Assembly (NCBI RefSeq): GCF_013359695.1
Contig: NZ_JABFMU010000002.1
Location: forward strand, 124,001-188,000
Direction: 5' to 3'
DNA from: Pseudomonas sp. C2B4
GTDB lineage: Bacteria; Pseudomonadota; Gammaproteobacteria; Pseudomonadales; Pseudomonadaceae
DNA: 64,000 nucleotides
Part shown: in pieces, positions 45,278 to 52,882 of the stretch
Layout: each line of letters starts with the position of its first letter
Position numbering within the stretch: position 1 is the stretch's first letter
The notes under the pieces: generated by a model
The model's input: the letters and a program-made list of their open reading frames with translations, nothing else
Database searches by the model: none
Told to the model about the DNA's origin: nothing
Translations under genes and position numbers: made by a program

Positions 45278-45844
45278 ATGGCAGTTGAATTTCGTCCGGC
45301 AGTCCGCGCGGATGCGCGGGACATTGCGCGGCTGTTCCAGATTTCATCCGAAGGCGCTTCAGATTACATCTGGAGCCAGATCGCAGAACCCGGCCAGGAT
45401 CTGCTGGACGTCGGCGCCATTCGTTACGCCCGTGACGATGTGGATTTTTCCTATCAGAACTGCCTGATTGCCGAGGCGGACGGACAAGTCATCGGCATGC
45501 TGCACAGCTACGTGATGCGCCACGACCCGCTCGCCGAGCCGGTTACCGATCCGGTGCTGGCGCCCTACGCGACCATGGAAATCCCCGACACCCTGTACAT
45601 TTCCAGCCTCGCCCTGCATGAAGGCTGGCGCAATCAGGGCCTGGGCAAGCAGTTCCTCGCCTACGCCTACGACCGCGCCAACCAGCTGGGGCTCAATGGC
45701 CTGAGCCTGATCGACTACGCCGCCAACACCGGCGCCCGGCGCTTCTACGAGCGCCACGGCTTTCGGGTGGTCGATACCTGCCAGATCACGCCGCATCCGA
45801 TGATCCGGGTCACCGGCGAAGCCTACCTGATGTACCGGCCTTAG
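45278..45844 (+). CDS. GNAT-family N-acetyltransferase
   Basis: A 188-residue acetyltransferase. It has VEFRPAVRADARDIARLFQ at the N-terminus, ISSLALHEGWRNQGLGKQFLAYAYDRA (acetyl-CoA loop, about residues 105-130), and NTGARRFYERHGFRVVDTCQI at about 148-168. I set the start at 45278 (MAVEFRP), with AAGGA 9 nt upstream. It follows etfB on the same strand across REPIN 18. The substrate is unknown and a role in betaine metabolism is not evident. Confidence 0.88.
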   Translation: MAVEFRPAVRADARDIARLFQISSEGASDYIWSQIAEPGQDLLDVGAIRYARDDVDFSYQNCLIAEADGQVIGMLHSYVMRHDPLAEPVTDPVLAPYATMEIPDTLYISSLALHEGWRNQGLGKQFLAYAYDRANQLGLNGLSLIDYAANTGARRFYERHGFRVVDTCQITPHPMIRVTGEAYLMYRP

Positions 45845-45861
45845 GGGCCCAACTCGGACCT

Positions 45862-45927
45862 GTGGGAGCAAGGCTTGCCCGCGATGGCGCCAGCAAGATC
45901 GCCATCGCGGGCAAGCCTTGCTCCCAC
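45862..45927. repeat. REPIN 19 (variant core GTGGGAGCAAGGCTTGCCCGC)
   Basis: A fourth REP sequence class. The arms GTGGGAGCAAGGCTTGCCCGC and its complement sit close together, 17 nt after the acetyltransferase stop. Confidence 0.88.
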
Positions 45928-46062
45928 AAAAAAGCACGTCCGGGTAATCACCCGTTGAGCTACATTTTCTAGGTGCGCTGGTCAGGGTGCAGCACGCAGT
46001 CAGGGAGCTTTCAGAGGTTCAGCGCTTGTTCATAAGACCTGGTTTTTATGAGTGGGTTGGCC

Positions 46063-47277
46063 ATGAAGCCGCTGACGCGATTGCTCCTTGCCTGGGTCGT
46101 CCTGGTGTCCACGGGACTTCTGGCCGCTAACCGGCCGAACGCGCCTGAGCCGCTCGTCTTGCCCGAGCCGGGCTTCTATCAATGGTTGGCCTCCGAGCAA
46201 GGGCAGAACGCCTCCCTGGCACAATTGCGCGCGCATTGCGACCTTGTGCCGGACCCCGGGAAAAACCTCGACTGCTCAGTGACGGTGATCGCCCGGATAT
46301 TCGAGCTCAAGGCCGCCAACCAGTTGCCGGATTACTACCTGGCGATCAAGCGCCGACACGCTCGGGCCATACAGGCTGACCCGGAGCTGAAAATCCTGTT
46401 CTCGATGTTCGGCGATCAGTCCCTGGCCACGTTGCGCGCGACGGGGGATTTCACGGTCAAGCGCGCAGCCCGGCGCCAGGAGCTGAAGATTCATCCGTAC
46501 GCCAGCGACCACTTCATTGCGCAAGAGGTGCTGCCCTTCATCGATGTCAGTGACGCCAATGGACATTCGGCGCGCTTCGTCCTCGACACCGGCGCTCCGC
46601 AAACCCGGGTCAATGTCGACACCGCCAGGTCGATGGGGATCAGGCTGTTAACCGACTCCCATTACGCCTACAGCACGTTTTACGGCGAGAGCAATGTGTC
46701 GGCCAGGCTGGGCGTCATCGAGTCGCTGAGGATCGGCTCAAGCGAATTCAGGAACGTGCTGGTGTTCGTCAGCGATCGAGACAACCTGCTGGGGCTGGAT
46801 CTGATCAGCAAGCTGGGGCCGCTGAAAATCACCCGCAAGACCCTGGAACTCAACCCCTTGCCTGCCGCGCGCTGCGACGCACCGATTACCTACACTCGCA
46901 TGGATCTCAACCAGCGCCTGACCATCGCCGCCAGCCTGGATAACCGCTCGACCCAGGCAATCGTCGATACCGGCAATGTCGATTACCTGACCTCGGCCTT
47001 GCCCGGTGAGCAAGTCAATGTGGTGCAGGCACTGACCCCTGGAGTCTCCCCGCTCGATACGGCCGAAAGGCAACGCTTCCAAACCTTCAAGGGCGTGCTG
47101 AACCTGCCCGGCCACAGCCTGCCGATCACCTACAAGTACTACCCGGGCTTCACCATCCCGCCGTCCTGGGTGAGGGGGCGGTATGTGCCGTCGGTTCTGT
47201 TGGGCTGGCGAGCGTTCGATGACTTTGAGTTGAATCTGGATATCGAGGCGGGACGTTCGTGTTTTAACAAGGTTTGA
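46063..47277 (+). CDS. Secreted retropepsin-like aspartic protease with two DTG motifs
   Basis: A 404-residue secreted protein with an N-terminal signal peptide (MKPLTRLLLAWVVLVSTGLL, cleavage near residue 24). Two aspartyl-protease lobes are present: FVLDTGAPQTRVN with Asp175 and AIVDTGNVDYL with Asp302. Each is followed by hydrophobic strands (VFVSDRDNLLGLDLI, VLLGWRAFDDFEL) as in the gag-asp_protease folds. The pair forms a single-chain two-lobed enzyme. I prefer the ATG at 46063 over 46048 because the signal peptide starts there. It lies in the dgc-gbc interval; no substrate is known. Confidence 0.85.
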   Translation: MKPLTRLLLAWVVLVSTGLLAANRPNAPEPLVLPEPGFYQWLASEQGQNASLAQLRAHCDLVPDPGKNLDCSVTVIARIFELKAANQLPDYYLAIKRRHARAIQADPELKILFSMFGDQSLATLRATGDFTVKRAARRQELKIHPYASDHFIAQEVLPFIDVSDANGHSARFVLDTGAPQTRVNVDTARSMGIRLLTDSHYAYSTFYGESNVSARLGVIESLRIGSSEFRNVLVFVSDRDNLLGLDLISKLGPLKITRKTLELNPLPAARCDAPITYTRMDLNQRLTIAASLDNRSTQAIVDTGNVDYLTSALPGEQVNVVQALTPGVSPLDTAERQRFQTFKGVLNLPGHSLPITYKYYPGFTIPPSWVRGRYVPSVLLGWRAFDDFELNLDIEAGRSCFNKV

Positions 47278-47328
47278 AGGCGCGAGGCCATTTTCGACCT
47301 GTTTACCCACAATCCCTGTTGGCGGTTC

Positions 47329-47852
47329 TGTGGATAACGTGTTCACCCCTTGGCCAACCCCTTGCAGATCAGGGCCTGCAGGCCGAAGATCAAAAAACAA
47401 CCAGCCTAAGCTGCGGTTTTTCATGGGTTTTTTCAGAGGATAAGTGCAGGACTTGCCCCCAATCTCTGTTGGCGCTTCTGTGGATAAGATGTTCGCTTAC
47501 TGCTACAGCCCTTATAAACCGTGGCTTTCGAGGGGTTGGTTAAAAAACGTCCAAACTGCCGGTTCTGGCCAGTTCTACACCCCGGGAACGCAGGAAAATC
47601 GCGGTCTCCAGCGGTTTTCCACAATACCCGTGAAGTTGCCCCCAAAGTCTGTTGGTGCTTCTGTGGATAAGGTGTTCGCCATACGCTGCAAGCTGCGTGT
47701 TACGTGCCCTGCAGAGATTTGATCAATAAATGATCAGGCGCCGGAGAAAACCCTGGTTCTGAATAAGTCACGGATTTTCTTCAGTTTTCGGGAAGAAATT
47801 TTGCGAGCTTTCCACAGTTGTCCCCATTTGCTGTGGGTTGAGGTGTGGATAA
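47329..47852 (+). repeat. Array of four direct DnaA boxes in a conserved 31-nt context
   Basis: Perfect DnaA boxes (TGTGGATAA, the complement of TTATCCACA) lie at 47329-47337, 47479-47487, 47662-47670 and 47844-47852, all on the same strand, with start-to-start distances of 150, 183 and 182 bp. The first three share a context CTGTTGG(C/T)G(G/C)TTC before the box and GTTC after it. TTTTCCACA at 47615-47623 and CTTTCCACA at 47808-47816 are variant boxes on the other strand. Confidence 0.8.
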
Positions 47853-47985
47853 CTTGTTTGCGGAAGGCTGGGAGCCTTATGGGGCATAGCGCTGAACGGA
47901 ATAGATCATATTTCGTACAGTTCTGGGGTGCGTTGTGTCATGAGGAGATATGAAGGTTTAGAGGACGTTTTCGCAACCATGCCCC

Positions 47986-48041
47986 CCCACACTTGACCGT
48001 GTCGTTTACGGGATTTGTGTACGACCGATCAAATGTGTGGG
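47986..48041. repeat. Nested inverted repeat next to the island edge
   Basis: CCCACAC, TTGA and GTCGT are mirrored by ACGAC, TCAA and GTGTGGG, giving a 56-nt interrupted hairpin. It lies 39 bp left of the gbcA remnant. Confidence 0.6.
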
Positions 48042-48079
48042 CTTGCCCCGTGCGGTGTTCGATCAAGCTTTTGCTTGCA

Positions 48080-48124
48080 GTCTTGAACCTGAACCCCTTT
48101 GAGGTACGGCGTAGGCTCGGCGCC
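48080..48124 (-). pseudogene. Remnant of the gbcA 3' end (15 codons), putative left attachment repeat
   Basis: Read leftward this stretch encodes GAEPTPYLKGVQVQD. The true gbcA C-terminus at 52886-52930 is GAEPAPYLKGVPVQG. By my hand alignment 37 of 45 bases and 12 of 15 residues are identical, in the same orientation. Several differences are synonymous, so it descends from a coding copy. No further gbcA similarity extends on either side. This is the pattern left when an element integrates at a gene 3' end and displaces the original end. Confidence 0.72.
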
Positions 48125-48185
48125 GCGCTTTCCGCCCTTCGCTCAAGCCGCGCTTTTAGGGTGGCTTGGATGCGTGGGATACAGG

Positions 48186-48629
48186 TCATTGGTTCAACTC
48201 ATAAACATCAAGTTCTCCTTTGAATCTTCCGTTTAGATGGTCAACAAAGTCGAATGTTGCCTTTAGTCTTTTTTCTGAAATAGAGTGTTCGAATTTAATA
48301 AATCCGCTCCGCCCCCCATGCATCACATTTCCAAAGAAAAGTACAAGTGCATCTGTTTGACTGCTTGGGTCAAAACTAACGTTGGCAATGCCGTCCTTTG
48401 CGTTTTGGGGAATTGCCATTGTGAAATTAAATGTTTTACCGTTATCTAGTCTATCCTCCGCGGTAACCATAAAAAACGGCGCGGTAGGAGAAAGTTCGTA
48501 ATATGCTACATCTGCCCTAAATGAATGGGGCAATACCGGAATTGTGGATTCGAAAGAGCCATTTGTTCCATTGCGGGTTTGCTCATTCTTTATGGCTTTC
48601 GTTTGTTCTGCAGAGCGTAGTGGCAGCAT
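48186..48629 (-). CDS. Orphan hypothetical protein (147 residues) in the AT-rich island
   Basis: The gene product is a 147-residue soluble protein without a signal peptide, membrane segment or domain I recognise. Predicted beta-rich segments include SFRADVAYYELSPTAPFFMVTAEDR, FTMAIPQNAKDGIANVSFD and ALVLFFGNVMHGGRSGFIKFEH. I chose the ATG at 48629 because AGAGG lies about 8 nt upstream; the frame is open seven codons further. Base composition and codon use are more AT-rich than in the flanking genes. It is divergent from the PI-PLC-like gene and shares its control region. Function unknown. Confidence 0.68.
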   Translation of the reverse strand: MLPLRSAEQTKAIKNEQTRNGTNGSFESTIPVLPHSFRADVAYYELSPTAPFFMVTAEDRLDNGKTFNFTMAIPQNAKDGIANVSFDPSSQTDALVLFFGNVMHGGRSGFIKFEHSISEKRLKATFDFVDHLNGRFKGELDVYELNQ

Positions 48630-48757
48630 GGCGGAAACCTCTAAATTCAATTGAAAGGCCTAACGCAGCTTTAAAGCGAGCGTTGGGTGTAATAGATCAA
48701 GAGTAAGACTTGCTGTGGATGGTGCGTTAACAACAATAGCCCAATAAATCAATTGCA

Positions 48758-48779
48758 CCACTAGCAGTTCTGATAGTGG
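48758..48779. promoter_or_regulatory. Dyad element 1 (half-site CCACTA-K-CAG)
   Basis: CCACTAGCAG, TT, CTGATAGTGG: the half-sites mirror each other at nine of ten positions. It starts 129 bp upstream of the orphan gene. Confidence 0.5.
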
Positions 48780-48949
48780 CGCTCGGGCAAAAACTGTGGT
48801 TCTTGAAACACTTCTATGCCCAATGCCAAAGTGACCCATAGATAGGGTGGGGGCTTTTTACTGATTACGTCGTGTCGTAAGCAACGATCCGCTGGATGGT
48901 GCCATAGGGCAACACAACCCATAAAACTTAGCAGTGAATCTCGACAGTG

Positions 48950-48971
48950 CCACTATCAGTTGTGCTAGGTA
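48950..48971. promoter_or_regulatory. Dyad element 2 (same half-site)
   Basis: CCACTATCAG, TT, GTGCTAGGTA repeats the half-site of element 1 with a weaker right arm. It is 64 bp upstream of the PI-PLC-like gene, in operator position. Confidence 0.45.
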
Positions 48972-49034
48972 TGTTTTTTTCTAAATTTCACACAGTATAA
49001 AAAAGTAGTTATTTTTTATATGGGAGCCACTGAG

Positions 49035-52000
49035 ATGAAGAAAAAAGTCAATAAAAGCGACTCTTCGCGCTCAACGACGACGGCGCCCGGAGGGCGCGCA
49101 ATAAACTATAGTCGTTGGTTATCAGATCTTTATCCTCAAATTGCAGACAAAAGGTGGGTAAGGACGGTTTTTCCAAGCTCGCATAATGCTGGTGTCGATA
49201 AAGATGCAACGGGTGGGCCGGCCGAGTATTGGGTAGCCTGTCAAGATCGCCGGTTTTTATACCAGCTTAGAGATGGCGCACGTGTCTTAGATTTGCGTCT
49301 TTATGACAAAAGCTATAAAAAAACAACCGGGAACCATAGTCCGACTACTAAAACATATTATGTATTTAAGTTTCAGCATGGTAATCATGGGAATAGGAGT
49401 TTAGAAGATTTAATTGCGGATCTTCTGATTTTCTTTAGGGAGAATCCTGGAGAGCCCGTAATACTTGATTTTCATACGTTCGACAAAGGGAGGCTTTTTG
49501 CACATAGTAGTCTCTCGCGATTGCTGACTCACCTCAAGGCTTTAGAGGGGGTTGCATTGAGTTATAAAGCAAATAATTTTACTTGGAAGAAAATAAGAGA
49601 AACAGGGCGCAATTTATTTATAACGGGAGCGTTTGGTGATCTGCCAGAAGCGGAAGAGGATCCAGAAAATCCAGACAATCCAAAGAATCCACCAGGTTGG
49701 AGTGAAAATTGGATATCTCGAAGATATCTCTGGGCCCCGATAACTCACTACTGGAGCCCCGAAGACAGCAGCGAAAAAGGTATCGAGGCGCTCGTCACCC
49801 GGACGATGTCAGAGCCGCCAATGAACTCAATATGGAGTTTAAGTGCGGCGGTCTACGCGGGTGGTCCCAAGCACTTGAATAGTAATCATCCTATACGATT
49901 GAAAACGTTCGCGGCGGGGTTTGAAAACGCGAGCATTGTGAATGTCGATTTCATTACACGACCAGAAACCCGAAGCAGTGTAGTCGATAAATGCATCGAA
50001 CTTACCTTGCGGCGAGCACAAGATACAACGCCCCCAGTAGCACCGAAAAACTTCACTGTTGAGCCACAGTCACTTTATGAGGCTGATAAAGTAAATACGG
50101 TAAAATTTGCTTGGAGCTCGGCAAGCGATAATGTTGGTGTGCGTAATTATCGTATATGTGTGGGTGATAGATTGCTTTATGTGACGAATCAGACAACTTA
50201 TACCGCCAAGGATTTGCCGAGGTGGAATGGTATGTTCAGAGTCCAAGCGGAGGATGGTAACGGTAACTTGTCACCGTTCTCCAACGAGGTTGAATTAATC
50301 CAGGATAAGAAGCCTCCAACGATTCCCGGAAATCCCAGGTTTTCATTATTTGGATTGCCCGTCATCAGGCTGGAATGGGATGGATCCAGCGATGACGATG
50401 GCATTGGGGTCAAAGATTATGAAGTAAGAATGGACGGTGTAGTCCAGGGGGCGACCCGGGGTCTTAAGTTCGATATATATAATGTGCCGCCATCTGAAAG
50501 TCGCTTTATCGAAGTTCGCTCAAGAGACTATAACGACAATGTGTCTGAATGGACTGGTATTTTGCGCCGGCCTATACCTGAGCTAAAGAATATGCAGGTT
50601 TGCTACGTTCCTATTGATCTGGATCGAGACCCGTTGTTGGCTCTGGCGACTCTGACATGGGACCCTATTCCTGATCCGGGATATGCGATGCCTATAGGTC
50701 TTGCAGCTACCTCGAAGAACATTGACCTTCCCCCACTGCCCATCGAATATGGAACTCCAATATCGTTCCTGGAATATGCTCGACAAGACGAAGAATTTGA
50801 ACTAAAGGTCTCTCTTCAGTTGATGGAGAGTGGAGAGAAGACTGATCCAAAAACGATGGTTGTTGACGTGGATATGACACTTCCTCAGCCAGTAGAGAAT
50901 TTTAAAATTGTCTCCGAGACAGCCACCGGTTTGAAGTTGGCATGGGACAAGTCAAGTAGCAAAAATATTGTAAATTATGCAATATCGGTAAATGAAAATC
51001 CCCCGCTGTTATTGGCAGGTTCGGTCAGTGAATATGAGCTTGGAAAAGTATGGGGTTCAGAAGAAGTTACCATTGAAATCTGGGCGATTGATGAAAAGCA
51101 AAATCCCTCAATTGCGAAGCCTCTCACAATCTCCGCCCCTGCTTTACCAGTACCTGAAATTATCGAACCTGCCGACCGTTCAACCGTAACAACCACCACT
51201 CCAGAGGTCAGGGGAATCAATGGAATGCGTGGTGCAACAGTTCGTTTCTATCAGGCGGGGTCGGGTGTCATCGAATACGGTACTGCCCTGGTTAGGGAAG
51301 ATGGAGGCTGGTCTGCGGCCCCAAAGACCCCATTCCCGCCCGGTAATTTCGACTTAATCTGTGATGAGATCCACGATGGGCAACAATCGGGCTATTCGGA
51401 AGTTGTCACATTTACCATCAATCCAGGAAACCCCGACGAACTCTCAGTTACTGATATCACCTCAACCTCGGCCAGGCTTGAATGGGCTTTTCCTGGAGGA
51501 AGTGGAATTCGTTTCAGGATCAAAGTTAATGGATTTGTGGTGGCTCAAACGGGTGAAACATTTTTCCAATTGAATTACCTGCGGTACTTAACTGAATACA
51601 AGGTTGAAGTATATGCCTTCGCTGGAGGATGGGTCTCTGAACCTTCAAGCGCAACGTTCAAAACCTTGGTACATCCACCGACAAACCTCAGGTTTAGCCA
51701 GTCCAACGGAAACTGTAAACTCCGTTGGGGCCCGCTTTGGGGAACATCTTTAACTCATGAAATTAGTATCAACGACAAGGTCTTCAATACGCCGGCGGGG
51801 CGGTGGGGCTATAACTTCAAACTGGCTGACATATTGCCAAGCCCCCCCTACCACCTTGTATTCAAGGTGAGAGCACAAATTGGCGATGATAAATCGGAAG
51901 AAAGCATGCTTGAAGTAACTATATCCGATGGAGTACCACCGAGTTCACCGGGTAAGCCGGTTGTCAGCGAACTAACAGAAAGCCATGCGAGGTTGGATTG

Positions 52001-52751
52001 GGCACAACCAATCAGCAACGACGCAGTTGCGTACATAACGTATGTAAATGGGTTTCCATTTCCTCGGGTCAGTGATAACTGTAGCTTTCTAAGTTCACTA
52101 ATGGCAGGGGCTTATTATCATGTGGGTATACGTGCTTTAGATAGAGATGGGAATAAATCCCCTTTTAGTCCGATTACGTTGTTCAGAACTTTAGGGCAAC
52201 CACCAGAGCCTCCGCCTTTGCCTCCAGAGGTCAATTTGTCGGATCTGACACCAACTCAAGTGAAGTTGACCTGGGAACGTTTATCAAGTAGCACCATTGG
52301 CGTGCGGGTAGATATTAATAATGAGCATTATAGGGCTGTGCTGGGTTTTCCCACGGTTACCATATCCGAATTGGTGCCGGGCGAGATATACACAATAGAA
52401 GTCTATAGCATCGATTCATATAGGCAGCTATCTGAGTCGCCAACAACAGTTGTCTATGAGCCGGTGGTCGAAACCCCACCCGCGGCCCCGCTAAATTTCG
52501 AAGTTTTAGAGCTGGTAGGGAACTCGGCAAGTCTGGCGTGGGCACCATCTGAAGGGGAGTTTGGTGTTAGCGCGTATTTTGTCTACTGGGATACGGTGTG
52601 TTTAGGTCGTACAGAGGTTCCTTTTTTCACAACAGCGGACTTGCCGCCGGGTTCTCACTTAATCGAAGTGCGGGCGATGGATGCTTTCGGAAACCTTTCC
52701 GAGGTTACATCGATCCAGGTTGATATTGCCGACCCCGACTCATCCCTATAG
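49035..52751 (+). CDS. PI-PLC-like phospholipase domain fused to about ten FN3/Ig-like domains
   Basis: The N-terminal part (about residues 20-325) of this 1238-residue protein resembles bacterial phosphatidylinositol-specific phospholipase C. It has FPSSHNAG with His50, a GARVLDLRLYD strand with Asp86 and Arg88, a second His in FQHGNHG (115 or 118), and EPVILDFHTFD. About ten beta-sandwich repeats follow, most FN3-like (LRLEWDGSSD, ARLEWAF, ARLDWAQP, VKLTWERL, ASLAWAP strands). One around residues 700-790 is more Ig-like. There is no signal peptide or membrane anchor, so export, if any, would be non-Sec. GGGAG 8 nt upstream supports the ATG at 49035 over 49020. The region is distinctly AT-rich and likely acquired. 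PI-PLCs of this type act on eukaryotic-type lipids; the target here is inference. Confidence 0.85.
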   Translation: MKKKVNKSDSSRSTTTAPGGRAINYSRWLSDLYPQIADKRWVRTVFPSSHNAGVDKDATGGPAEYWVACQDRRFLYQLRDGARVLDLRLYDKSYKKTTGNHSPTTKTYYVFKFQHGNHGNRSLEDLIADLLIFFRENPGEPVILDFHTFDKGRLFAHSSLSRLLTHLKALEGVALSYKANNFTWKKIRETGRNLFITGAFGDLPEAEEDPENPDNPKNPPGWSENWISRRYLWAPITHYWSPEDSSEKGIEALVTRTMSEPPMNSIWSLSAAVYAGGPKHLNSNHPIRLKTFAAGFENASIVNVDFITRPETRSSVVDKCIELTLRRAQDTTPPVAPKNFTVEPQSLYEADKVNTVKFAWSSASDNVGVRNYRICVGDRLLYVTNQTTYTAKDLPRWNGMFRVQAEDGNGNLSPFSNEVELIQDKKPPTIPGNPRFSLFGLPVIRLEWDGSSDDDGIGVKDYEVRMDGVVQGATRGLKFDIYNVPPSESRFIEVRSRDYNDNVSEWTGILRRPIPELKNMQVCYVPIDLDRDPLLALATLTWDPIPDPGYAMPIGLAATSKNIDLPPLPIEYGTPISFLEYARQDEEFELKVSLQLMESGEKTDPKTMVVDVDMTLPQPVENFKIVSETATGLKLAWDKSSSKNIVNYAISVNENPPLLLAGSVSEYELGKVWGSEEVTIEIWAIDEKQNPSIAKPLTISAPALPVPEIIEPADRSTVTTTTPEVRGINGMRGATVRFYQAGSGVIEYGTALVREDGGWSAAPKTPFPPGNFDLICDEIHDGQQSGYSEVVTFTINPGNPDELSVTDITSTSARLEWAFPGGSGIRFRIKVNGFVVAQTGETFFQLNYLRYLTEYKVEVYAFAGGWVSEPSSATFKTLVHPPTNLRFSQSNGNCKLRWGPLWGTSLTHEISINDKVFNTPAGRWGYNFKLADILPSPPYHLVFKVRAQIGDDKSEESMLEVTISDGVPPSSPGKPVVSELTESHARLDWAQPISNDAVAYITYVNGFPFPRVSDNCSFLSSLMAGAYYHVGIRALDRDGNKSPFSPITLFRTLGQPPEPPPLPPEVNLSDLTPTQVKLTWERLSSSTIGVRVDINNEHYRAVLGFPTVTISELVPGEIYTIEVYSIDSYRQLSESPTTVVYEPVVETPPAAPLNFEVLELVGNSASLAWAPSEGEFGVSAYFVYWDTVCLGRTEVPFFTTADLPPGSHLIEVRAMDAFGNLSEVTSIQVDIADPDSSL

Positions 52752-52820
52752 AAGAGCGGAACAAGATAACGTCGGAGGAGATAAGTTAATCTGGAAAAAT
52801 GCTTATTGAAATCGCAATGT

Positions 52821-52853
52821 CGAGGTTCATGCGCCGAAAGCGCAAGAACCTCG
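52821..52853 (+). terminator. Terminator hairpin of the PI-PLC-like gene
   Basis: CGAGGTTC..GCGC pairs with GCGC..GAACCTCG around the loop CGAAA and is followed by AATTTTAATT. It lies 70 nt after the stop, just before the convergent gbcA end. Confidence 0.75.
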
Positions 52854-52882
52854 AATTTTAATTATCAGTAATTTCTCTTGCC

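Larger units (their letters stand above)
47278..48079. other. Non-coding region with a DnaA-box array
   Basis: About 800 bp without a credible gene. It holds four perfect TGTGGATAA boxes, two variants (TTTTCCACA, CTTTCCACA), an AT-rich palindromic patch TGATCA-ATAAA-TGATCA at 47720-47736, and a nested inverted repeat at 47986-48041. See the separate entries. Confidence 0.8.
48630..49034. promoter_or_regulatory. Divergent control region of the island with two dyad elements
   Basis: An AT-rich 405-bp gap between the orphan gene and the PI-PLC-like gene. It contains two related dyads (48758-48779 and 48950-48971) and, close to the right-hand gene, a TATAAA-type -10 candidate near 48998-49003. 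No gene is seen in it. Confidence 0.55.

Noticed and set aside
47329..47852. DnaA boxes as the chromosomal or a plasmid origin
   Set aside because: No dnaA, dnaN, rpmH, gidA, rep or par gene is nearby, and the surroundings are conserved chromosomal catabolic genes. I treat it as a DnaA-binding cluster only.
47938..48189. 83-codon minus-strand frame between the DnaA array and the island
   Set aside because: It runs in a different frame from the gbcA remnant, crosses the inverted repeat and has no ribosome site or domain.
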